A stretch of 38,885 nt of DNA from Purshia tridentata. Its lineage: Eukaryota; Streptophyta; Magnoliopsida; Rosales; Rosaceae. The stretch covers positions 1-38,885 of the forward strand of contig QANT01002274.1 in NCBI GenBank assembly GCA_003254885.1, in the 5' to 3' direction. The notes below the pieces were generated by a model that worked only from the letters and a program-made list of their open reading frames with translations, was not told the origin of the DNA and ran no database searches. Both the position numbers and the translations under genes were made by a program. Position 1 is the first letter of the stretch. The number at the start of each line of letters is the position of its first letter. Shown piece by piece: positions 32,901-38,885 of this stretch.

Positions 32901-33188
32901 CCACTGTGGAGCGAAAATGCATCAAGTGATCACCACGTACAACCAACAATTTGCAGTGGATCTTGAGAAGAAGACATGTTCTTGTAGACTCTGGGATTTG
33001 AGTGGGATCCCATGCACCCATATATTGGCATGCATCTGGATGGGGAAGTACCAAGTGGAGGATGTCTTGGCTAAAATGTACATGGTGGATGCATATTTGC
33101 AACTATATGCCCCTGTGTTAGCTCCTTTTCTTGGGTCTGACATGTGGGTTAGAACAGGCAAGCTGCCACTAAAACCCCCAACCTATAT
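29973..33188 (+). pseudogene. MuDR-type (Mutator-like) transposase, decayed and truncated by a CACTA element
   Basis: Exon 1 probably starts at 29973 (MDLAEFFRNHGDPP). A second exon from about 30440 reads FNMEIHHGGTLI...DYCNLDYRGLMEMD, the usual plant MULE N-terminus. An acidic, repeat-rich middle follows. Frame 31630-33187 encodes the FAR1/MuDR DNA-binding part (DIKFAKNHRREVRAKCAEGC), then the MULE domain (VIGLDGAFIKGPYKGQLLS), then CESFNATILPARDQP, and a SWIM zinc finger (CSCRLWDL...PCTHILACIW). In-frame stops lie at 31951, 31963, about 32056, 32335 and 32659. The second catalytic Asp (ISDQQKG in the family) is Asn (32407-32409). The frame runs out of homology at KLPLKPP, exactly where the CACTA terminus begins. 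It moved by cut-and-paste but is now dead. Confidence 0.9.
30818..30945. repeat. short tandem repeat in the MULE acidic region
   Basis: About five imperfect 24-27-base units of the form 'gaggcccaagcagaagtggg' lie in the part between the N-terminus and the MuDR domain. One frame reads EAQAEVGHEVQTEMGHE. Low-complexity acidic linkers of this kind are common in plant MULE transposases. Confidence 0.75.
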
Positions 33189-33204
33189 CATTATAGCAAA
33201 AACA

Positions 33205-33485
33205 GGATATCACAACGTGCGAGAAACGTTGTCAAAGACGTTTAAAAACGTTCGTCTGAACGTTGCGTATCTTGAAGTTGTTAAAAGTTTTACCCATTCA
33301 ACAACGTGCTTTTAAAGTTGTCTAAAATATTAATGAACATTGCTAAATAGTTTTTTACCGCGTTTAAAGAACGTTGTATCTTACAACTACGCAGTTTAAA
33401 CGTTGTTTTTATCTTTCACAACATTTTGTGCATGTTGTGTTTCTCATTGCATTTGACAACATGCTTTTATTGTTGTCATTGTTCT
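33205..33485. repeat. CACTA subterminal repeats (ACAACGTT-type)
   Basis: Next to the terminus, 'acaacgt', 'aacgttgt', 'gttgtc' and 'acaaca' variants recur more than a dozen times in both orientations. Such arrays are binding sites for the TNPA protein in En/Spm elements. One of them extends the MULE reading frame by chance past its real end. Confidence 0.75.
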
Positions 33486-34638
33486 TTGCATAACATAAAT
33501 ATGAACACTGTTAAATAAAAATGTATATTTTTATAAAAAACAAATTTAAATTCATAAACCTAGTTTATTCAAGGTGCAAAGCATAACTTTCAGTCACCAA
33601 TGTCATTCATTAAAGAACCAATATCATATATACAACAAAAAAATTCAGTACCTATCAAAAACAAAAACCAACGACTATCCTGCACTAGTTAATTGTTTAT
33701 CAACATACTAGCAGTCTAGCACAAAATGCAGTCTCAATGTCTTCTTCAAATCTAACATCTAAAATCCAACACAAGCTCCTGTTGTGTCTAACTCTTTGGA
33801 AGTCCTTTTTCCTTCTCCAAAAGAGCAAAATTCCACCCTACAAACAAAAGTTTCTTCCTCAAAATAACTAAAGTTTCCTTCTCCAAAAAAGCAGAAGTCA
33901 GCCACAGTTTCCTTATGCAAAAGAGCAAAAGTAAGTTCCTTTCATCCAAAGTTTCTTCCTCACTTCCTTTTCATGAACTTGCCATTTCAAAAAATAAAAA
34001 AAATGCACAACCAGTTAGGCTTGGTGAAAGGTCAACAAATGTTTAAAGATGCCCATTAAACTTTTTTTTTTAACCAAGCAAAATCAGCCTTTTAATTGTT
34101 GAAGGCCTTCCCAAGTTCTCTCTTTAATTCTAAAGTCATTGACATTTCAATAGGAAAAGGGCTCTCATACTGCAAAAACAATCTTAAAAACCTATTTTCT
34201 AAAATGCATAGAAGCAGACCAAACAAGAAAGGATGTATGCAATAAAAATTTGCTAACTTTATATTTTTGCAGGTCAATAAAAATTTTTATATCGATAATA
34301 CTTAGGTCAATAAAAAATTTCAAGTCAATAAGATTACTAAAATAGCTAACGCAGTTCAATGAAGCAACAAATTGCAACGAATGCCTCAAAATTTTTTATT
34401 GACCTGCAAACTTATTGCAGACCAATCTTATAGAAGGTCAACAAATTTTTATTGTAGGCCAATTTTATGTTTGTCTTCCAAAAGATAAAAAAAATTTTAT
34501 TGCAGGCCAATCATATGGATGTCTGCCTTAGCAATCTAAAAATACTCATCTGCAGACCAATCTAAAAACAAACATGCCTCTTTCTTTATCTATTTGTTAC
34601 TAATGAAATGCATGGTCGATTATAGAAACATTACCTCT
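33486..34638. other. 3' region of the CACTA element, no coding sequence recognised
   Basis: AT-rich DNA between the subterminal repeats and the TNPA-like gene. It contains an inverted repeat, 'ttgcaggtcaataaaaattt' (from 34267) against 'aaattttttattgacctgca' (34388-34409). Several related 'gcaggccaat' and 'gcagaccaat' words follow up to 34560. It is probably 3' untranslated sequence of the minus-strand gene, perhaps with last exons that I could not recognise. Confidence 0.5.
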
Positions 34639-36831
34639 TTATAAAATTTTGATAGAGCTTCGTGGTCAAGCAACAGTACTTCCTAAAGCCTCGTCCAAGA
34701 TTTTAATTTCTTCTGTGGGTCTATAAACATTCACATGAGGAGTACTTACTGACTCTACCCAAACTTTCCATCAATCTCTTCCAAGAGGCACATGATGCAC
34801 TTTTGCACTCGGGTCAGTTGAAGCTATCTTTCCTTCTGCCACAACCTCATCTTCATCAAATTTGTACCAATTCAACAATTGGCATTTCACATTTTCATAT
34901 TGAGAACTTCCTTGCATTGGGCCACTACCCTTTTGGGACTACAATTCACAAAAGCCACAATAGTAAAAATATATGGTTATACTCAAACGATCCAAACATT
35001 ACTAATAAGCATAAAAAAGGGTACTAAGATATTTACCCAAGAAGTACATGCATATGAACTCGTCACTTCCTCAACATTTTTATTTGGGAGCTGTAGAAAT
35101 TAAGACAAAAATATCAATATATGCCCAAATTAATCATTAATGCATGAACTTAATAAGAATATATCAGAATTTTACCTGTTGAGATAGCTTAGCAATAAAT
35201 TCTTCTATCTTATTTTCAAGTATCCCTATCCTTTGATTTTGTGCATGTACCAAGGAAGTTTGGGTTTGCAAAATCTGTTCAAGTTCTTTCACCTTTCCAT
35301 TGCTCTGAATATGTGCATTCACTTTAGAAGGTGTAACTCCAAATCCAGTCGCTCGTACTCTTCCTCGCTGTTCAGGTCCTAGTACATATGCAAGAGCATC
35401 TTCATTTATATTTTCTTGCTTTTCTGCATTTGCTTTGACATGATCTCTGATTTCATCCTACAAGTTCATTCATGAAATATACATTCATTTACCATTTTCT
35501 CAGTAATAAAATGAATAGATTTGTGTAATATATTTTTTCTCACCATAGCTTTACTGGTTGTTTCATTGAGAGATGCACCTATCTTTGACTCATGTCCTTT
35601 AATCCAGACATCAGACCTACGTATTGATGATGGAGTGGAACTCTCTTTCCTCTGTGACAAAAGAAATATGACAATAATGAAAAATTAATTTATGCTACAA
35701 TATTAGATATATGTCAAAATTAATAATATGAATATCCCTCAATCAATAAAATCCTACCATTTCATACTCCAAGCGAGCATATCCCTTTCTGCTCATTGTA
35801 TGTCGAAATTTTTGACTAAGTCTCATTGCCCTAAACTTTTTGCTCTTTGCCTATAAAAAGAAGATAGCTTATGCAATATATGTATAGACATAAGTGTCAG
35901 ATATAGTGAACATAGTATTGTTATAGTCTAAAACATACTTCAAAACCTGCAGATACTCTTTCCTTTACAAATTTTTCCCATTCTTCGATGCAGAATATAT
36001 TTTTTGGTTTGATGCAAGACAAAGCACGTGCTTTATCTGGTTTTTTAGCAGCTACCCTTATCTGACGTGTTATCTTTGACTTGAATTCTCTCCAACGACA
36101 TCCCATCATTCCAAATATCATTTTTTTGTTAGCATCATTGACGACAAATCTTTGCTGTTTACCAAAATACATCAAATAACTATAAAAGCATCTAGAAAGT
36201 GTAAATTTAATGAACTTAGTTTTATGTAATCTAAAAGCTTATAAAAAGTGCAAAATTAAGAGAATTATCAATACCTTAATGAGTGTCCAAAGATCTTCTC
36301 TCTGTTTTGATGTAACTTCCTTCTATTTTTTTATGCAAACAGGAACATGCTCTCTTACTACAACTCCAATATAAGAAGCAAGTTTATCAGAATGTCCAAA
36401 CTCACTTTGACCAAAAGTGTTAAATCCAACCTCCAAGCGTTTGGCATTGTTTTTCATCATTCCCATTCTAGTAGGACCTCTCTTCTTCTGTGTATCTCTG
36501 GAAGTAGTAGCTGAAGTCTCTGAGTTTTGTTGTACAATTGCAACAGTTGTCCCAACTGAATCACTCCTATGATCATTTCGAGCAACTGGAGCATATTGAA
36601 TGACTGGAGCAGATGTTGCAGCAGTCTTTGAAATTTTCATTTGTTTTTTCTTTTGCTGATTAAAAGCAGCCAATAATGCTCGACCATGCTTAATTGTTCT
36701 TTTCAGACCCTTTTTAGAAGTCTTACATCACATGCACAAATAAATAAATATCGCAGTTAGTATAATAAGACAAATGATCAAATGAGTTTGGTAATCAAAA
36801 CCAATGGAGTAAAGTAACTTACAGAGCTCAT
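34639..36831 (-). pseudogene. CACTA TNPA-like protein (Transposase_24 type), nearly intact, 8 exons
   Basis: Exons on the minus strand: 36831-36823, 36721-36275, 36154-35939, 35850-35758, 35651-35544, 35457-35176, 35090-35037, and 34938 to about 34639. All junctions are GT-AG and phase 0. Exon 2 carries a basic Ala/Ser/Thr region, then KRLEVGFNTFGQSEFGH and SYIGVVVREHVPV. Exon 3 has GCRWREFKSKITRQIR and IEEWEKFVKERVSAGFE, the Transposase_24 core. Exon 6 has LGPEQRGRVRATGFGVTPSK and a heptad-like coiled coil. Exon 8 has VAEGKIASTDP...HHVPLG and ILDEALGSTVA. TNPA-type proteins bind the subterminal repeats and assist excision. Stops break the frame in exon 2 (36323-36325) and exon 8 (34666-34668, both where the family has Trp, plus one earlier). 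Confidence 0.85.
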
Positions 36832-36985
36832 CTTCACTTGTGAAATTTTGCAATAGGTAAAGTTGTTCAAAATTAAAATCTGACTATATTAGTAACACCA
36901 AGAATTTTTACACATCCTACATATTTTAGAATACAGCAAATTCAAAATTTAACCATCATTATAACACTATAAATGCAGCCTATAT

Positions 36986-38163
36986 TTATGCATCACAAAA
37001 TATGCCCTCAACATCAACTCTTGTACAAAGTTCATTCTCATTGTCATCATTTGTTCCAAATTCATATGCACCAATTGACATAGGTGGCACTTCATCACTC
37101 TCTTCATATATTTTAAATTCGTGATAACCTCTTGGTGGTGCTTGCAATACAACATACCAATTTGATTCCTCACTCTCCCTAGACTAGAACACTTGCTTAG
37201 CTTGTGAGGCCAAAATGAATGGATCTCTTTTAAATTGGCTTTGTCCTTCATGGAGGTTAACGAAAGTGAACCCATCATCAATTTTGACACCATTTACAAT
37301 ATTTGCCCAATCACACTTGAAGATAGGAACATGAATCATATTGTAATCTAGCACTAAAATCTCTCTTAAAACCCCGTAATACCAAATTTTTCCAATGACT
37401 TGTGAATTGTCCTTTGCACTAGCTCTACAAGGTGTGTATACTTCAATCGAAACATCACTATTTTGTCGAGACCTCTTAGCACCCTGAATGTGAAATCTAA
37501 TGTTGTTTATAAGAAATCCAAAATATGACTTTGCTTGTTCTCTAGGTCCTTTTGCAAGCCATTGTAGAGTTTTTGAGACATTATTGTCTCCCATTTGACA
37601 CTCAATCTGTTAAAAGAATGAGAAATATTAGTCAAAGATCATATTTGGTGTGCATGTATAATTAATTAATTAATTAAGAGACTTATAATTACCTTTATCT
37701 CGAACCATGCACTAAATGAGTTAGTGTGTTTCTTTTGTAACAAGGTTTCATTCCTTGAAAGTCATTGATTCGAACTCCTAAGTTCATCCAAATGCATTCT
37801 AATAGACAAAAAACTTGTTAATTATCTGCTAATTTGATATATGAAAATACTAAATTTTGTTTGACAGTACACTTACATTATATAATGTTGGACTCCTAAT
37901 TTGATATATGAAAATACTAAATTTTTTCTAGCAGTACACTTACTCTATATAAGGCTGGACTTCTGAACTGCTTAACAAGATGTAAAGGTGAGCAACTTGT
38001 AGCATTTCATCTGGAAGAATGATTAACTTTCCATGCTTTATTGTACGCCCTTCTATTAATAAATCATTCTCAAATTCCTCATTGCGTGCATGTCGAGCTC
38101 CTACTTCAGCAACTTGTTTTATGTACTTGCTACAAAACATTGTACACTTTTCAGCAAGGTAGC
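36986..38163 (-). pseudogene. CACTA TNP2-like transposase, C-terminal part, interrupted by a Gypsy LTR
   Basis: On the minus strand the exon at 38163-37944 reads GYLAEKCTMFCSKYIKQ... and ends LPDEMLQVAHLYILLSSSEVQPYI. A second exon at 37798-37693 reads LDELRSS...NSFSAWFEIK with one TGA (37772-37774). A third, from 37606, reads SKTLQWLAKGPREQAKSYFGFLINN, then IPIFKCDWAN-like residues and RDPFILASQAKQVF, the DUF4216-type C-terminus. It meets a TAG at about 37186 and continues PPRGYHEF to a stop near 36986. The catalytic N-terminal part lies beyond the LTR. TNP2 (TNPD) is the strand-cutting transposase of CACTA elements. This copy cannot be functional because of the LTR and the internal stops. 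Confidence 0.87.
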
Positions 38164-38885
38164 TGTAAGACCCCAGAAAAGTGGATAATTAATTTTGGCG
38201 ATTAAGTGGGATTTTAAAAAATTCAGTGGGCCATTGAGGAGTAATACAAATTAGGAAATGCCCAATCTTGATCTTAGTCTCGTTGGATAGGTTTCGACTT
38301 AACGAGTGCGTAGACACAAACGGAATGCGATTTGGAATTACGGTTTGGATTTTATGGACGTTCAAAGTTTAGGGGTATTTTGATAATTTTGCGGTTGCTT
38401 TAAAAAGCCAAAAATCAGACTTCCATTTCCTATTTCTCCTTCGCGAAACACCCAACGCCTCCCCTGTTCTCTCAACTCTCTCTCTTGCACCGTCAGCTTC
38501 CACCGGCGCGTGACTCGCCGTCCGGCCACCGTTGCCGGTGATTTTGGCCTCCACGAGATCGTCTCTCTCTCCTCTCTCTTCCCATGCCCTTCTCGCACCA
38601 CGACGCAACCCAGAAATGAAAATCCAGCCAAATTCGATTTCCCTTGTTCGTTGGCAACTCACCATTTCCAGAGACAGCACGAGGCCGAACCACCTGGGTT
38701 CTCTTCCCCAGGCCATGGCGAGCACCACGGCACCTTCACCTTACCCAACCGACCACCGTGCACGAAGAATCGAGTCTCCAAAGCCCGACTGCTTCTCACC
38801 GTCGATTCTGCCACCTCCGGCGGTAGTTTGCCTTGATGTCGGTCCCATTATTCTCCTCTCTTCATCCTCTCTCTATTGGTACCAA
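38164..38885. mobile_element. Ty3/Gypsy LTR, start only (runs off the window)
   Basis: It begins TGTAAGACCCC immediately after 'gtagc', the presumed 5-bp target site, inside the CACTA TNP2-like exon. Layout and wording match the solo LTR at 4539: 'cgttggataggt' against 'cgttggaaaggt', 'gcgtagacac' against 'ttcgtagacac', then 'tttaaaaag' before a GC/CT-rich leader. It is therefore a diverged relative of that LTR family. The overlapping short frames in the GC-rich part (38.36-38.84 kb) have no domain and are not called. Whether this is a solo LTR or the end of a full element cannot be seen. Confidence 0.82.

Larger units (their letters stand above)
33189..38163 (-). mobile_element. CACTA (En/Spm) transposon, inserted in the MULE and cut by a Gypsy LTR
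   Basis: The left terminus reads 'cattatagcaaaaacagg', close to the CACTA consensus 'CACTATAGCAAAA...' with one changed base in CACTA. It follows directly on the MULE coding sequence. 'tat' before the terminus would be the 3-bp target duplication. Two minus-strand genes of the standard CACTA pair (TNP2-like, then TNPA-like) show that the 3' end of the element is at 33189. At 38164 the TNP2-like reading frame is interrupted by an LTR, so the rest of the element and its right terminus lie outside the window. Confidence 0.85.

Noticed and set aside
33189..33315. C-terminal extension of the MuDR frame (after KLPLKPP)
   Set aside because: The residues come from CACTA terminal repeats read by chance; family homology ends at 33188.
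36967..37293. Minus-strand frame MVSKLMMGSLSLTSMKDK...
   Set aside because: It overlaps the TNP2-like C-terminal exon in another frame and shows no family motif.

Overview
The window is nuclear DNA of a flowering plant, most likely a woody eudicot. It is AT-rich and intron-dense, crowded with class I and class II transposons, and contains one long multi-exon host gene. An ambiguous base inside an A-run (3340) suggests a draft assembly. The species cannot be named from the sequence.

Region by region: 1-2.3 kb is AT-rich spacer with palindromes and a small tandem duplication. From about 2.36 to 12.8 kb lies a set of diverged duplicated segments made of the promoter and first exon of the host gene plus flanking DNA. 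These copies have been opened by a 1.26 kb non-autonomous hAT element (2724-3980, 8-bp target duplication) and a 3.0 kb Ty3/Gypsy solo LTR (4539-7535, 5-bp target duplication). In both cases the matching uninterrupted site is still present in the sister copy. A decayed Ty1/copia fragment sits at about 8.04-8.73 kb.

The host gene (12707-27178, + strand, 26 exons, 1049 codons, reading frame kept across every junction) is a leucine-rich-repeat receptor-like kinase of the LRR-VIII-2 type: signal peptide, about 13 LRR exons, malectin domain, one membrane span and a kinase-like domain. The kinase reads HQN where active kinases read HRD, and ALP where they read APE, so the protein is predicted to be a pseudokinase receptor. 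Its introns hold a MULE-type element with a perfect 9-bp target duplication (intron 2), several foldback MITEs (introns 7, 9 and 23) and a TRIM-like repeat pair inside a possible mini-CACTA (intron 15).

Downstream, 27.2-29.1 kb holds a GACGAA-rich repeat region and a C/T-rich tract. From about 29 kb to the end there is a three-layer nest. A decayed MuDR-type transposase gene (29973-33188) is cut by a CACTA element (33189 to beyond the window). The CACTA TNP2-like gene is in turn cut by a second Gypsy LTR (38164 to the end). The CACTA element carries two minus-strand genes: a TNPA/Transposase_24-type gene and the C-terminal part of a TNP2-type transposase. Several stops in these transposases fall where the family has tryptophan, as expected from C-to-T decay of silenced repeats.
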